64,000 bases of DNA, from the NCBI GenBank assembly GCA_937924775.1, contig CALDUT010000016.1, positions 1 through 64,000 of the forward strand, written 5' to 3'. The position numbers and the translations under genes are program-made. Below the pieces are notes generated by a model. That model had not been told where the DNA came from. It saw only the letters and a program-made list of their open reading frames with translations, and made no database searches. The stretch is from an uncultured Gemmata sp. Its GTDB lineage: Bacteria; Planctomycetota; Planctomycetia; Gemmatales; Gemmataceae. This document shows positions 1 to 11,856 of this stretch, in pieces (within the stretch, counting starts at the first letter, position 1; each line of letters begins with the position of its first letter).

Positions 1-21
1 GTTCGAATCCCGCCCTCTCCG
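1..21 (+). tRNA. 3' end of a tRNA truncated by the window edge, probably tRNA-Ser, no encoded CCA
   Basis: GTTCGAATCCCGCCCTCTCCG matches T-loop TTCGAAT, T-stem CCCGC, acceptor CCTCTCC and discriminator G73. G73 and the acceptor sequence resemble tRNA-Ser. Confidence 0.7.
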
Positions 22-58
22 CTGCAATCGCAGCTCGCATCCTGGCGGGTTCAACGCA

Positions 59-2350
59 TCAGTGGTCCTTGCGGAATTGGAGAGCGTACAGGTCACCATC
101 CTGAAGGACGAAACGCAACCGCACCATTTTCCCGGCCCAGCGGGAGAGGTCCGGATCGTTCTTCCAACGCACCGGCTGCTGAATCGCGTCGCCCACCAGC
201 GGCAGGCAATCCTCGAGTCGGAAGCCGGGAATCGCTCGACCAGCGTCGTCCTGGATTTCCACACGCAGGCTTCCCCCCGCGCTCGTCGCATAGTTGAGCA
301 CCAAGTGGTGACCGGCAAACCGCAAGAGGCGCGTCAGCATCTCTCCCGGATCGGCCCCCGCGTGCACCGAAGCAAACCCATCGGTTCGCAGCACGAAGCG
401 ACGAAACGGCGTGGCATAGATCGACATCTCGTTCGGCCCTGTGGGCACGACATTCAGTGCGGCATAATTCGCGCGATTGCCCCACCGCGCCGGATCGAGG
501 CCGGGCCGAATGAAAGCTTCACGGAATGTGCGATCAAACGGAACATCACCCCGAGCTGTCATGAACAAAATATCGGTGCTCGCGCCACGGGTCGGATGAA
601 ACCGCGTCGGCAACGCCACGTAAATGTGCGGGGCGTTGAAGTAGGGGTGTGTCTGAGTGGTGTAGAGGTGTTCGCCGGGAAAATTCGGCTTCAGCGGCAC
701 CGCTTCGGACCAGGTGATGAAATCGGTGGAGGTTGTCCGGCAGACCGACCGCAGCTGTTTATCAAGAAAGTGCCGGAAGTAGCACACATAACAACCTTCT
801 GCCTCCGACCAGAACGAGACGTTCTGCGAGTCGAAGGCAAACTCCTTGGTATAAGTGATGACCGGCTTATCGCGAAGTTTCTTCCAATGGATGCCATCGG
901 CGGAAACGAAGGCGTAAAGTCCCGTCTTCGCCGTGCCAGCCAGGGCCTTGAAACGTTCCTCCTTCGGAACGCCCGGTCGCTGATCAAGAAACGGCGAGAA
1001 ATTGTGGCAGAAGGGGGGTTCATGGAGGATGACGTTGTTCTCGTTAGTGCCGTCAATCTCGTACAGACCGAGCTTGGGCTTGGTCCAATGGATGCCATCC
1101 TTGCTCTCGCAGTAGCGGGTCACTTCGCGGCTGTCGCCATCGAACCTGGCCCCGCGGCTGTCGCGAGTGTAGAGGCGGTAGAGATCGCCATCTTTGATGA
1201 TGGTGCCATATTCGAGAGGATCCGCCGGTTGGGTCATGGGTGGAGCCGGGCGAGGTTCATGCAACTTCAAGGTGAGGTTGTCGAGCCGTTCGATGAGGTA
1301 GCGATCGACAAACAGTTCGCGGCGTGAACCGAGGTCGCGCACCGGGCGATCCAGGGGCACTTTGGCCAGGTAGATCGAGGTTTTCCCTTCGTGTGAGGAA
1401 TAGTAGCTGATCCAGAGTTGGTCCTGATGCACCGCCAAACCAGCGTAGCTGGTATCGCCACCGGAGGGCAGGGGCAAGAACTCCGTCAGTGTGCCGGCTT
1501 TCGGGTCGATCCAGCACAGCGCGGTGCGGACCTTCTTGTCATAGAGGCGCACGGCCGCCACGAAGCGACCATCAGGCAGCCGGATCATGTGTGGGCCCCC
1601 AATCGGTACGCCGAGATCCTTCCATTCCCACTTCGTGTAAGGCGGCTGCGCGATTCCAAGAAGCGCGGAGTTGTTGCCCGCACCAGCGCCATCGCGGCGA
1701 AGCAAACAGTACGCGGTATCACCGTCGAAGAGGATGGAAGTCTCGTTGGGGTAGCCGCCTTCCAGCAAACGCTCGACGAGTGTCTCAAACCTCTTGCCGT
1801 CTTTGCTGACGTAGAGCCGCAGGAGGCGTTCTTTGCCACAACCGTAGCCGATACTGTAGGCCGTGCCCTTGTGCCAGGTGATGCGCCACAACCAGAAGTC
1901 GGGATCGCCGATGGGGTGCTTGTCGCTCCAGGTTCGACCGTCGCGGGAGAACCACACCAGCGACTGATGACTGTGCCGGGAACGGTCGTGCAGGGCTTCC
2001 GCCCCGGCAAGCATCAATTGTCCATCGGGTGTGAGGGTGATTTTGGCATCACGCAGGTCGGAATTCTTCGAGGTGATGAGGGCCGCGGATTCCCACGTCA
2101 GGCCATCTGTCGAAGTGATGACACGCAACGCCCCATCGGGGGAGACGTGATCTTTGCCTTCACGGAAGACACAAAACCAGCGGCCTTGAAAGCGGACCAG
2201 GTCGGTGAAGGCATTGTGCGGGGCCTGATCCCAAATCCGGGTCGCGTGGACCGGCGGATTCGTTTTGGCCGCTGGCGTATCTTGGGCCGTGGCCTGTGGT
2301 GCCACCACCAACAGAGCCGCCATCATCACGAGGATGTGTGAGTGAGACAT
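59..2350 (-). CDS. Secreted sialidase-like / glycosyl hydrolase beta-propeller protein
   Basis: 763-aa ORF with signal peptide; repeated Asp-box-like motifs (SxDGxxW: TSTDGLTWES, FSRDGRTWSD, ESKDGIHWTK, SADGIHWKK). Confidence 0.75.
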   Translation of the reverse strand: MSHSHILVMMAALLVVAPQATAQDTPAAKTNPPVHATRIWDQAPHNAFTDLVRFQGRWFCVFREGKDHVSPDGALRVITSTDGLTWESAALITSKNSDLRDAKITLTPDGQLMLAGAEALHDRSRHSHQSLVWFSRDGRTWSDKHPIGDPDFWLWRITWHKGTAYSIGYGCGKERLLRLYVSKDGKRFETLVERLLEGGYPNETSILFDGDTAYCLLRRDGAGAGNNSALLGIAQPPYTKWEWKDLGVPIGGPHMIRLPDGRFVAAVRLYDKKVRTALCWIDPKAGTLTEFLPLPSGGDTSYAGLAVHQDQLWISYYSSHEGKTSIYLAKVPLDRPVRDLGSRRELFVDRYLIERLDNLTLKLHEPRPAPPMTQPADPLEYGTIIKDGDLYRLYTRDSRGARFDGDSREVTRYCESKDGIHWTKPKLGLYEIDGTNENNVILHEPPFCHNFSPFLDQRPGVPKEERFKALAGTAKTGLYAFVSADGIHWKKLRDKPVITYTKEFAFDSQNVSFWSEAEGCYVCYFRHFLDKQLRSVCRTTSTDFITWSEAVPLKPNFPGEHLYTTQTHPYFNAPHIYVALPTRFHPTRGASTDILFMTARGDVPFDRTFREAFIRPGLDPARWGNRANYAALNVVPTGPNEMSIYATPFRRFVLRTDGFASVHAGADPGEMLTRLLRFAGHHLVLNYATSAGGSLRVEIQDDAGRAIPGFRLEDCLPLVGDAIQQPVRWKNDPDLSRWAGKMVRLRFVLQDGDLYALQFRKDH

Positions 2351-2391
2351 GGTGTCGTTCCTCCGTCGAATCCGGGCTGTGTCAATACGGG

Positions 2392-3819
2392 TCAGGCGAT
2401 GATTTCGCGGATCGGTTGACCATGGTCGATATCGAGGCGTTTGCGCCCGGGGATTTCAAGTTTCCGCGAATCGAGCCCTAACTGATGCAAGATCGTGGCG
2501 TGAATATCGGTGACGTAGTGGCGGTGTTCTACGGCATGGAAGCCGATTTCGTCGGTGGCACCGTGGACAACGCCACCGCGGATGCCGCCGCCAGCCATCC
2601 ACACGCTGAAGCCATAAATGTGATGATCGCGACCGTCGCTACCCTGAGAACCGGGGGTTCGGCCAAATTCGGTAGCGAACAGCACCAGGGTTTCTTTGAG
2701 CAGGCCGCGGCGATGCAGGTCTTCGAGGAGCGCCCCGATCGGTTGATCAACGGCGAGGGCGTTGTTCTGGTGATTGGCTTTCAGTCCGCCGTGGGCATCC
2801 CAGGCACCGGCCCCGCCGGCTCCATGTTGCACCTGGATGAAGCGCACCCCGCGTTCCACGAGGCGACGGGCCGCGAGCATCTGCATACCGAACTTACGGC
2901 AATGCGGTAAGTCCAAACCGTAGAGCTTCTGGGTTTCCTCGGTTTCCTTGCTGAAATCGACTGCCTCGGGGATCGAGCGCTGCATGCGGAAGGCCAGTTC
3001 GTAAGACGCGATCCGGGCCGACAAAACCGCATCCTCGGGCGACTCCGCCGCCCGTTGGGCACTGAGCTTGTGGAGTAAATCGATGCCGATCGAGCGGGCG
3101 TCTGGCGAAACGGGCCGTTCGGGGTGGCTGAAATCGAGGGGGTTCTTCGGATCGACCCGCAACGGGACCGCATCGTGTGCCGGCCCCAGGTAATGGCCAT
3201 CGCGTTTGTTCCAATACTCGCGATTCCCAAACGAGATGTACTGGGGCAGATTGTCGTTCAACGAGGCCAGACCATAGTGAACCCACGCCCCAAGGTTGGG
3301 GAACTGGCCATCGTTCTGATGACGGCCCGAGTGAAACTGCACCTGCGCTCCATGATTGCTGTCGGTGGTCCACATCGAGCGAATGACGGCGATGCGGTCG
3401 ATCTGCTTGGCGATGTGCGGGAACCAGTCACTGACTTCGATGCCGCTTTGGCCGTGTTTTTTGAAACCCACCTGCATCGGGAACAGCGTGGTGCGGATGT
3501 TCCCGTTGGCATCTGGTACGACGAGGCGTTCGATGGCCAGCTTCTTCGGATCGAGGGTATCCGCGAAGGGTGTTTCCTGGATCGTCTTGCCTGCGTATTT
3601 GTTCAGAATCGGCTTGGGGTCGAAGCTTTCGAGGTGGCTGAGTCCGCCGTTCATGAAAAGCCAGATGACGCTTTTGGCTTTCGGGGGAAAATGGGGTTTG
3701 CCATCCGGCGGGGACCATTGGCCATCCCGGCTGTAACCGTCGCGGTGGAGCATGGCCGCGGCCGCGATGGCCGCGAAACCGGACACAAACTGGCGTCGGG
3801 TCGAATATTCGGGAATCAT
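2392..3819 (-). CDS. DUF1501 domain-containing protein
   Basis: N-terminal [11 protein letters not shown] secretion signal; [18 protein letters not shown] and [19 protein letters not shown] motifs typical of planctomycete DUF1501 proteins. Confidence 0.9.
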   Translation of the reverse strand: MIPEYSTRRQFVSGFAAIAAAAMLHRDGYSRDGQWSPPDGKPHFPPKAKSVIWLFMNGGLSHLESFDPKPILNKYAGKTIQETPFADTLDPKKLAIERLVVPDANGNIRTTLFPMQVGFKKHGQSGIEVSDWFPHIAKQIDRIAVIRSMWTTDSNHGAQVQFHSGRHQNDGQFPNLGAWVHYGLASLNDNLPQYISFGNREYWNKRDGHYLGPAHDAVPLRVDPKNPLDFSHPERPVSPDARSIGIDLLHKLSAQRAAESPEDAVLSARIASYELAFRMQRSIPEAVDFSKETEETQKLYGLDLPHCRKFGMQMLAARRLVERGVRFIQVQHGAGGAGAWDAHGGLKANHQNNALAVDQPIGALLEDLHRRGLLKETLVLFATEFGRTPGSQGSDGRDHHIYGFSVWMAGGGIRGGVVHGATDEIGFHAVEHRHYVTDIHATILHQLGLDSRKLEIPGRKRLDIDHGQPIREIIA

Positions 3820-3832
3820 TGCGAGAATCTCT

Positions 3833-6800
3833 TTAAGGGATCATGATGAAATCGTTGTGATTGAGGAGGACCCACATCAGCTGGGCGCGAGCGAACATCG
3901 TGGCAGCCGGGTCCTGACCGGCTTCGGGCAATTTCCGCCACTGGGCTAGCGCTTGCAGGCACGCATCGCATTCCCGCGCGCTGGGGGTGTGGGCCAGGAG
4001 TACCAGGAACGCGGCTCGCACAAACGCCTCATCGCTGTCCGCCGCCTTCTGGCTGCGGAGCCACTGGCTGAGGCGTTCGGCGATCGGGCGGGACACATCG
4101 AGAACCAGCCGACTGTTGGTCATCGCCAAGGCCTGTTGCGGTACGATGCTCTGTTCGCGGCGATAACAGTCGGTCACCCGGGCCTCATCGAAGGTCGTGA
4201 GGAAGAGATTGCGCTCGTTGTTCGAGTGGAAAAAATAGAGGCTCCGCCGTTTCGAAGTCGCTTGTTCCGCGGGCGGCACGGGCGGCCCGCCCATCCGGGT
4301 ATCGAGCTGATCGGCCAACGCCAGCAGGCTATCGCGGACCACTTGGGATTCCATCCGCACGGGTGTGCGTCGCCACAGGTAGACGTTGTCGGGATCGCGG
4401 GCGCGGTTGTCCGCCGATGCGGCCGAGCTGGCGAGGCGATACGTCGCGGATTGTACGATCACGCGGTGCAGATGCTTCATGCTCCAGCCTTTCTCGACGA
4501 ATTCGCTGGCGAGCCAATCGAGCAACTCGGGATGGGTGGGCGGCTGTCCTTTGCGGCCGAAGTCGAACACCGTGGGCACCAGGGGCGTGCCGAAATGCCG
4601 ATTCCAGATGTGGTTGACCGCGACCCGGGCCGTCAGGGTGTTGCGAGGATCGGTGATCCACTTGGCCAACGCGGTACGTCGTCCCGTGCTTTGGGGCAAG
4701 AACTTCGGGGCCGGGTCATCCGCGGTCGAGTTCCGGAATCGGGTCGGTGTCCACCGGGCCCCGACGAATTCTTCGAGTTTTTCCGTCGGCACGATCTCGG
4801 CAGCCAGGGCCGCCTGGGCTTGCTGGAGAGCCGCTTGAGCCGACTGGACAGCCTTGGTCGCAGCCGCTTGCTGGTCGGGTGTGGTCGCACGCGGGTGTTC
4901 CCGCTGGGCGAGAGCTAAGGCATGTCGCGCTTGGGCCACTTTCAGTTCGCGCGCCGCACGAATCGCTGCGGCGTGCTTACTCCGCTGTTCGCTCTCAGCC
5001 GCTTGGGACCAGATCGCTTGCCAGGCTGCGGCTCGCTGTTCGACCGCCGCCAGCTCCGCCCGGGCGAGCCCGACCAGGGCTTCCGCAATGGCTTGCTCGG
5101 CTTGCAAATCGGCCCAAGTGGGGGGCAGTTCACTGGTCAGCAATGGGCTTTCGGGGCCTAGCAGTTCCACGTCGGCCGGGAGCGGCTCCACTCGGAATTC
5201 GTGGAACACCGCCAAGGCGTCGAACGTGATCAGTTGCAGATGCCCGTCGCGACGGGCCAAGGGGGTTTGGCAAGCCAGTACCGGCACGCCGTTGAGGTAG
5301 GCGTTGATCGTTCGATCGCGCACCTGCACCCGTAGCGTATATTCACGCTGAAGTTGGATGGGCAGCGGCCGCTGCGCTGGTGCGGGGGGATAGTGCCACT
5401 GGCCACCGTCGTTATAAGCCGCTTGAATCTTTGGGCCGCCGGCATAAGCACTGACATACACCAGTTGTTCGTGATAGGTCTTGGCCGTGTCCTTTGTTGG
5501 GTCATCTGCCGCATCGAAACTCAGGCTAATACTCCGCCACTGACTGCCCCCCCGGAGTGTGAATCGGAACGTCGCGTCGAAATCGCGCGGGGTCTTCTCA
5601 AGCCATCGCAGCACGGCGCGGTGCGCGCCATCTTGCTGTTGCTCCAGGCCATCGGGATGTAGCTTCCACTGCCCGCCGAATTGTTTCCACCGTTTCGGAT
5701 CGAGCTTGTCAAATTTTTCGACCCCGCGAAGTTCGTTCTTCGCGTCCGGGGCAGGCGGTTTTTGAGCCGGGCGGCTCTCCGATGGGGTCGCTGTCCGGCG
5801 GGCGATGTCTGCCTGGATTTTCGCCAAATGACCTTCGGCCGATGCGAGTTTCTGCCGGGCTTGGTTGATGTGGTTCTGGACCACCCAGGCGCGGCGTTGG
5901 GGCTGCCACGCCTCGGCGGGTAACGCCACGGCTTTGATTTCGGGCAATTCGGGGGTCAGGATTTTGGGAGTCGCCGGGGCAATACTCCGGGAGGTGTCCG
6001 GGTTCTTCTCATCGCCGCGCACAAAGCGGTAGGTGGGGTCGTCGGGCCAGGCATCGAACACCCGCGGCAGGCCATTGCGTTCCAGATTCGGCTCGCCGGG
6101 AAGCACATCGAGGCGAACATGGTACGGTTCAAAAAACGCCCGCAGTTGATAGTAACTGATTTGCGGGAAGGGATCGTACTTGTGGTCGTGGCAGCGGACG
6201 CAGTTCATCGTCAGACCCAGGAACGCCTTGCTGACGTGTTCCACAGTTTCATCCATCCACTGATGACGATTGAACAGGAAGTAATTGCGGGCGAGGAAGC
6301 CGGTGGCCCGCAGTTTATTCAGATCATTCGGAAAGAGTTCATCCGCTGCGATCATCTGCCGGATCATCTCATCGTAGGGGACATCGTTATTCAGCGATTC
6401 GATGATCCAATCGCGCCAATGCCAGATGTGCTTCTGGCTGTTCCGCAGTTCGTTGCCCAGCCCCCACCAATCGCTGTAACGCCAAATATCCATCCAATGG
6501 CGGGCCCAACGTTCGCCGTAGCGAGGATCGTCGAGCAGCCGGTTGACAGTGCGTTCGTACCAGTCGGGGCGTGGATCGGCTTCCACCGCGGCGATCTCGT
6601 CGGGCGTTGGCGGTATCCCGATCAGGTCGAGCGACAGCCGGCGCAACAAGGCGATGCGCGGCGCTTCCGGTTGTGGCGTCAAGTTGCGCTTCTCATGCTG
6701 CTGGGCCACGAACGCATCGATCGGATTGCGTACCCACGCTGCGTTCTTAACGTTGGGAAGTGCGGGCCGCGTGATTGGTCGGTAGGCCCAATGCTCCCGG

Positions 6801-7201
6801 GGATCGGCTTCGGGTTTCTCATCCGCAGGATGGGGGGCACCGGCGCGAATCCACTTCCGCAGAAGGTCGATCTCAGCCGCAGTCAGGGGTGATCCTTCGT
6901 GTTCGGGGGGCATGCGCTCGGCGGCGTCGTGGGCCGAAACGCGCAGAATGAGTGGGCTTTTGTCCGGTTCTCCCGGCACGAGGGCCGGTCCGGACGAGCC
7001 GCCCGTCAGCGCTGCGGCCACCGTATCGAGGCGTAGCTTGCCATTCTGTTTGAGTGCTCCATGACAAGCGTAGCAGCGGGCTTCAAGAAGTGGTTTGACC
7101 TGTTTGCGGTAGTCCTCATTCTCGGCTCGCCCCACCGCGGGAAGCCAAGCCAAACCGGCGATGACGGCCAGCCCGTGGATACTCGCGATGAACGTTTTCA
7201 C
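3833..7201 (-). CDS. PSCyt1 / DUF1549 / DUF1553 (PSD1) cytochrome c-like protein
   Basis: Signal peptide, CYACHG heme-binding Cxx[15 protein letters not shown], and a C-terminal PSD1 region ([30 protein letters not shown]). Ends 13 nt before the DUF1501 gene. Confidence 0.92.
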   Translation of the reverse strand: MKTFIASIHGLAVIAGLAWLPAVGRAENEDYRKQVKPLLEARCYACHGALKQNGKLRLDTVAAALTGGSSGPALVPGEPDKSPLILRVSAHDAAERMPPEHEGSPLTAAEIDLLRKWIRAGAPHPADEKPEADPREHWAYRPITRPALPNVKNAAWVRNPIDAFVAQQHEKRNLTPQPEAPRIALLRRLSLDLIGIPPTPDEIAAVEADPRPDWYERTVNRLLDDPRYGERWARHWMDIWRYSDWWGLGNELRNSQKHIWHWRDWIIESLNNDVPYDEMIRQMIAADELFPNDLNKLRATGFLARNYFLFNRHQWMDETVEHVSKAFLGLTMNCVRCHDHKYDPFPQISYYQLRAFFEPYHVRLDVLPGEPNLERNGLPRVFDAWPDDPTYRFVRGDEKNPDTSRSIAPATPKILTPELPEIKAVALPAEAWQPQRRAWVVQNHINQARQKLASAEGHLAKIQADIARRTATPSESRPAQKPPAPDAKNELRGVEKFDKLDPKRWKQFGGQWKLHPDGLEQQQDGAHRAVLRWLEKTPRDFDATFRFTLRGGSQWRSISLSFDAADDPTKDTAKTYHEQLVYVSAYAGGPKIQAAYNDGGQWHYPPAPAQRPLPIQLQREYTLRVQVRDRTINAYLNGVPVLACQTPLARRDGHLQLITFDALAVFHEFRVEPLPADVELLGPESPLLTSELPPTWADLQAEQAIAEALVGLARAELAAVEQRAAAWQAIWSQAAESEQRSKHAAAIRAARELKVAQARHALALAQREHPRATTPDQQAAATKAVQSAQAALQQAQAALAAEIVPTEKLEEFVGARWTPTRFRNSTADDPAPKFLPQSTGRRTALAKWITDPRNTLTARVAVNHIWNRHFGTPLVPTVFDFGRKGQPPTHPELLDWLASEFVEKGWSMKHLHRVIVQSATYRLASSAASADNRARDPDNVYLWRRTPVRMESQVVRDSLLALADQLDTRMGGPPVPPAEQATSKRRSLYFFHSNNERNLFLTTFDEARVTDCYRREQSIVPQQALAMTNSRLVLDVSRPIAERLSQWLRSQKAADSDEAFVRAAFLVLLAHTPSARECDACLQALAQWRKLPEAGQDPAATMFARAQLMWVLLNHNDFIMIP

Positions 7202-7821
7202 GACTCCGACTCCTAGATCTCATCGTTCTTCAAACATCCACAACATCTGTTGCGTGTGGCGTTGCATCCGACGGGGGGGATTACTGATACGCGGGTTATT
7301 CTGGCCCCCACCCGGGGAGAATGAGTTTCCCGTACGGGTTTGGGGGGGCACCTCGGGCTGAGAGTTCTTCCCCTCACTGCACCGATTCCACGGTACCGCT
7401 TTCCTGACGCGGTTGGGCTGGCTGTGCCCGGCAGGTTTTCTCTTTCATAACTGATTCTTCTATAACCGATCGCGCAAGCTCATTCAACGAAGATACAGGC
7501 ATCGTTGGGAGCCAGCGTGCGGGAGGAACTTCTGACACCAAATGGCTTACCGCAACGGCGGTTCTACCCAAGCCGCTGGGACCTAACGGGGATGCTCCGC
7601 CAGCTCAATTCTGGCCGTTGGGGTCAGCAACAGCTTGCGCGTATCGATTGGCCGTTAGTGATGGCCAGGCAGCGTGGGTGGCAGTGTGAGGTTGTTGGTG
7701 GGAGGACGTTTTGAAAGCTTAGCAGATTGTTCGCCACCAAGCTTTGTGATTTTCCGGATATTAAGGCCTATAGGTTATTACGGTTAGGTCGATTGGCCAG
7801 AGAGGGCGCACAGTCTGCGGG

Positions 7822-10101
7822 TCATTTCTTTTCCTTCTGTGAGCGTGCGATTTTCTCGATGGCCTGGCGAGCTGCGAGACCGACCAGGGGATCGTCGCGG
7901 AGTTCCTGCAAGCGGGGCAGAGCGGATCGGGCCGCTGTACCGATCTGTCCGAGAGCTTCGGCCGCGGCGATGCGTTGCTCCGCGTCGGGATCGTCGAGCA
8001 GGCGGCGCAGTTGCGGCACTGCTTCCTGCGCGGCGGGGCCGAGTTGCCCGAGAGCTTTGGCCGCGGCGGTGCGGGTGGCGGTGGCAGGATCGCGGAGCAA
8101 TTTGAGAAGCACCGGCCGATCGGCGGGTGTGGGGCCGATAAGAAGCAGGATTTCGGCAGCCGCGGTGCGGGTGGCGGCGTGACGGTCGGTCAGGCCAGCG
8201 CGGACGTCGGGGGCGGCGTGGCGGATGTCGCCACCGATGGCGGCGCGGGCGGCTTTGGCCCACAGGCTCATCCCCGGTTGTTGGCTGGCCGTGAGGGCTT
8301 CGACATCGGCTTGAGCGGCTTTGGCGCGGGGGCCGGCGATGGTCAAGGCTCGAATGGCCGCCAAACGGGGGCCGGTCTGCCGGTCGGATTGGGCGAGTTT
8401 CACCAAGGTCGCCACCGCATCGGCGGGAAGAGGGTTCAGATGGCCCAGCGCGTCGGCGGCGGCCGCCCGGAGGGTGGGGTCGGTCGCGGCGGCGGCTTTC
8501 ACCAAGGCACTGGCGACCGCCGCGGAGGCGGGATCGGCGCGGGCCACGGCCTGCGCGATCTTGGCCCGATGGTTGAGGCTGACGTCCCGGTCGGCCAGAA
8601 GCGGCAAGAGGGCCGTGACCGCGGGCTTGGCGTCAGTGCCCATCGCCAGGAGAGCTTCGATGAACACCGTGCGGATGTCGGATTCTTCCTCGTGGGCGAG
8701 AGCCTGGCCGAGAGCTTCTGCGGCCGCAGCTCCCGCCGGGCCTAACTGAACCAACACATAGCCGGCGAAGCGACGGATTTCCGGTTCCGTGTCGGTCAAT
8801 CGCTGGCTCAGATCGGCGACGGCTTTCGTCGCGAGGGCCGGGGGAATCTGACTGACCAGCCACACCGCAGCGGCCCGGGTGTTGGGGTTGGCATCGTTCA
8901 TTTTGGCCAGCGCCAGAGGGATCAGTTCCTCTTTGGCAGCTCCCATGCGGGGCAGGCCTTCAATGGCGACGGCGGCTACACCGGCGTTGGGGGCGTCGAG
9001 GGCGCGTTTCATCAGGGCCAGAACGTCGTCGGGAAATTCGCCGAGCGCATCGAGTGTGATGGCCGCATCCACTGCGACTTCGACGATAGTATCGCCAAGG
9101 GCCTTTTTGAGGGCCTCTTTGGCGGTGTGGGCCGGCTGGCCGATTTCGCCGAGTGTACGGGCCGCGAGCATCCGCACCAAGGGGTTGGTGTGTTCCAGCA
9201 GTTTCGCCGTGGGGGCGACCGCCGCTTCGCCAATGGCCGCCAACGCCTTCCAGAAGGTCCGCTCAGGACCAGTGAGGCTGGCGGTCCGCGGATCGAACTT
9301 CTCCGGGTAAGCCTGGGTGATGGCGTCGATGAGCTGTGGCGTGGCCGGGGCGGCCAGTGTGCCGGCCCGCGCCAAGCCTTCCGCGGCGGCTACTTGAATG
9401 TTCGTGTTGTTGCTGGCCAGGGCTTTCGCCAAGGGGTCGACCGCTTCGGCGGGCATCGCTGTCACTTCGGGAATCAACTGTGCGGCCAAACGCACAATGT
9501 CTTCATCCTCGTGAAGCAACAGTTGGGCCAGCGCCACGGGGTCGGCCACACCCAGCACCCTCAGCGCATCGAAAGCCACACCCCGAACGTTGGCATCCGG
9601 GTCGCTGCACAATTTCTGAACATCCGCGGCCAACGGTTGTCCCAGAGGCCCAAGTAGGCTGATGGTGTAGATGGTGTGTTCCCGAATGACCGGAGAGCTA
9701 TCCTTCAGTTCGTCGCGGAGAATGGCCAGCCCCCGCTCTTTCATCACCTTCTCACCCTGGGTGCATTGCAGAATGGCGCGCGCGGCGGCTTCCCGCGTGC
9801 TATTAATTTGATTGGGAAGCGTACGGCCGGCTCCGGCGGTCTGCTTATCCTTGAGAAGCTCGACTAACGCCGGCAGCACCGCGGGGTCGGTTTCGGCCAA
9901 CCACGCCAGCTCGTCGATCGCGGCTTGCCGCGTGGCGTGTTTGGGGCTTTTGAGCGCGTTGAGGTATTGGGTACGTTCCGCGGCCGCCTCGGCGAGTGGG
10001 GCGGGCGCGGGTTCGGGTGGAGATTCGCTTCGAGGTTTCGTGCCGCAGCCGGCCAGCACGCCACAACCGATGAGCAGCACCCCGACGAAGAATGGTTTCA
10101 T
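7822..10101 (-). CDS. HEAT-repeat lipoprotein
   Basis: Lipobox GVLAGCG; many HEAT-like repeats (e.g. TRTAAAKALGQLGPAAQEAVPQLRRLLDD). Confidence 0.85.
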   Translation of the reverse strand: MKPFFVGVLLIGCGVLAGCGTKPRSESPPEPAPAPLAEAAAERTQYLNALKSPKHATRQAAIDELAWLAETDPAVLPALVELLKDKQTAGAGRTLPNQINSTREAAARAILQCTQGEKVMKERGLAILRDELKDSSPVIREHTIYTISLLGPLGQPLAADVQKLCSDPDANVRGVAFDALRVLGVADPVALAQLLLHEDEDIVRLAAQLIPEVTAMPAEAVDPLAKALASNNTNIQVAAAEGLARAGTLAAPATPQLIDAITQAYPEKFDPRTASLTGPERTFWKALAAIGEAAVAPTAKLLEHTNPLVRMLAARTLGEIGQPAHTAKEALKKALGDTIVEVAVDAAITLDALGEFPDDVLALMKRALDAPNAGVAAVAIEGLPRMGAAKEELIPLALAKMNDANPNTRAAAVWLVSQIPPALATKAVADLSQRLTDTEPEIRRFAGYVLVQLGPAGAAAAEALGQALAHEEESDIRTVFIEALLAMGTDAKPAVTALLPLLADRDVSLNHRAKIAQAVARADPASAAVASALVKAAAATDPTLRAAAADALGHLNPLPADAVATLVKLAQSDRQTGPRLAAIRALTIAGPRAKAAQADVEALTASQQPGMSLWAKAARAAIGGDIRHAAPDVRAGLTDRHAATRTAAAEILLLIGPTPADRPVLLKLLRDPATATRTAAAKALGQLGPAAQEAVPQLRRLLDDPDAEQRIAAAEALGQIGTAARSALPRLQELRDDPLVGLAARQAIEKIARSQKEKK

Positions 10102-10176
10102 AACGCCGCCAGTATTGAGGATAATAGAGTTACCTAGGTATCATCGTACTTCAAATTCCTTTGACGAGTAAACGGT

Positions 10177-10713
10177 GTGAACGGTTCCGAGATTCACCAT
10201 TCGTTGGTTCCGCCGTCTGCAGCCCCGCGGTTGGCCACCGGGGTGAAGCGACTGCTATTGGTCGTCGCGGGATTGGCCAGTGTGGGTATGGCGTACCTGG
10301 GGGCGATTCTACCGGGGTTGCCCACCACCCCATGGGTGTTGTTGGCCAGTTATTGCTTTGCCCGGTCGTTGCCCCGGTTGCAACGGTGGCTGAAGCGCTC
10401 CCCGGTGTTTGGCCGCTTACTGCACGATTGGGAAGAACATCGCGGTATCCGCAAGTCGGTGAAGATGGTCGCGGTGGTCATGGTGGTGACTGTGGTCACG
10501 TTGAGTCTCACCCTCAGCTCGTTACCCGTGTGGGTGAAGTGTGTCATCGGCGGGCTGGCGATCGTCGGTATCAGCGTGATTGTGGGGGTTGTGCCGACGA
10601 TTCGCGAAACCGCCGAAAAACCCATCGTTGCGGCGGCGAATTCGGAACAACCCGCGCAAGGGAGTATGACCTCCGGTTGTTGTGGGCAATCCCTCTCGCA
10701 CGACGCCTTTTAG
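10177..10713 (+). CDS. DUF454 (YbaN-like) membrane protein
   Basis: GTG start; LGAILPGLPTTPWVLLASYCFARSLPRLQRWL is characteristic of the YbaN/DUF454 family. Confidence 0.85.
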   Translation: MNGSEIHHSLVPPSAAPRLATGVKRLLLVVAGLASVGMAYLGAILPGLPTTPWVLLASYCFARSLPRLQRWLKRSPVFGRLLHDWEEHRGIRKSVKMVAVVMVVTVVTLSLTLSSLPVWVKCVIGGLAIVGISVIVGVVPTIRETAEKPIVAAANSEQPAQGSMTSGCCGQSLSHDAF

Positions 10714-10799
10714 CCGCGACCGACGGCCTGTCGTTCGACCAATTGTTGCACAGCCAAGCGGCCCACCTATCCCCATGTGGACCGAAATTCCTATGAAAC

Positions 10800-11837
10800 T
10801 CATTCAAACAATGCGGCTTGCGGATTGTCGGATTTCGTTTTGGGGGGCAGTTTCCCGAGCGCCTGATAGGCCCGCGGCATGGCCATGCGACCCCGAGGCG
10901 AACGGGTGATGTACTGCTCGCGTAGCAAATAGGGTTCGATTTCGTCGGTCAGCGTGTCGGAGGCCAGGTTGATGGTCGCCGCGAGAGCTTCCACCCCGGT
11001 GGGGCCGCCACCGTAGAGGTCAATGAGTGTTTCCAGGTACTTGCGGTCGTTTTTGTCGAGGCCGTCGCGATCAACTTCGGCTGTGTCGAGGGCGGCCCGG
11101 GCGATGGCCTCGGTGATAACACCATCGTGCAGGGCGGCAGCGTAGTTTCGCGTCCAGTACAAGCGGGCGTTGGCGATCCGCGGCGTGCCCCGGCTACGGC
11201 GGGCTAATTCCAAGGCGGCTTCGTCCGTGATCGGTGTATTCAATTTGGCCGCATTGACGCGAATGATCTGCGCTAATTCCTCCACAGTGTAGAATTCCAG
11301 ATGCTCGTGCATTTTGAAGCGGTCCCGCATCGGCCCGGACAGCATGCCGCTGCGGGTGGTGGCCCCGATGAGGGTGAACCGCTTCAAGTTCATGGAAATG
11401 GTGCGGGCGGCGATACCTTCGCCTAGCACGATGTCGATGCGGAAATCTTCCATCGCCGGGTAGATGAACTCTTCGACCACCCGCGGCATGCGATGAATTT
11501 CGTCGATGAAGAGAATCGAACCTTCTTCGAGATTGGTCAGAAACGGTAGTAGGTCGGCTGGCTTGGACAGGGCCGGCCCGCTGGTCATCTGAATCGACGT
11601 GCCCAACTCGTTAGGCAGTACGGTGGCGAAGGTGGTTTTGCCCAAGCCAGGGGGGCCATCGAAGATGATGTGGCCCAACGGTTCGCCGAGTTTTTTGGCT
11701 GCGCGGACGGCGATTTCCAGCCGCTCGGCCACTTTCCGCTGACCGATGACTTCGCGGAGGAATTTGGGCCGCAGGGCGGCGTCTTGCTTGTTGGTATCGT
11801 CGGCGGGGGGGCTACTGATCACGGTTTCGCGGGCCAT
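10800..11837 (-). CDS. ruvB: Holliday junction branch migration DNA helicase RuvB
   Basis: LRPKFLREVIGQRKVAERLEIAVRAAK; Walker A GPPGLGKTT; DEIHR; the ATTRSGMLSGPMRDRF signature. Confidence 0.97.
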   Translation of the reverse strand: MARETVISSPPADDTNKQDAALRPKFLREVIGQRKVAERLEIAVRAAKKLGEPLGHIIFDGPPGLGKTTFATVLPNELGTSIQMTSGPALSKPADLLPFLTNLEEGSILFIDEIHRMPRVVEEFIYPAMEDFRIDIVLGEGIAARTISMNLKRFTLIGATTRSGMLSGPMRDRFKMHEHLEFYTVEELAQIIRVNAAKLNTPITDEAALELARRSRGTPRIANARLYWTRNYAAALHDGVITEAIARAALDTAEVDRDGLDKNDRKYLETLIDLYGGGPTGVEALAATINLASDTLTDEIEPYLLREQYITRSPRGRMAMPRAYQALGKLPPKTKSDNPQAALFE

Positions 11838-11856
11838 GGTCGGGTTCCTTGGGTAG

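Noticed and set aside
62-1327. 421-aa plus-strand ORF opposite the sialidase-like gene
   Set aside because: No domain or ribosome-binding evidence; the opposite strand encodes a coherent secreted protein.
7374-7571. 65-aa minus-strand ORF in the 7.2-7.8 kb intergenic region
   Set aside because: Short, no family or convincing start context; could be a small protein but not supported.
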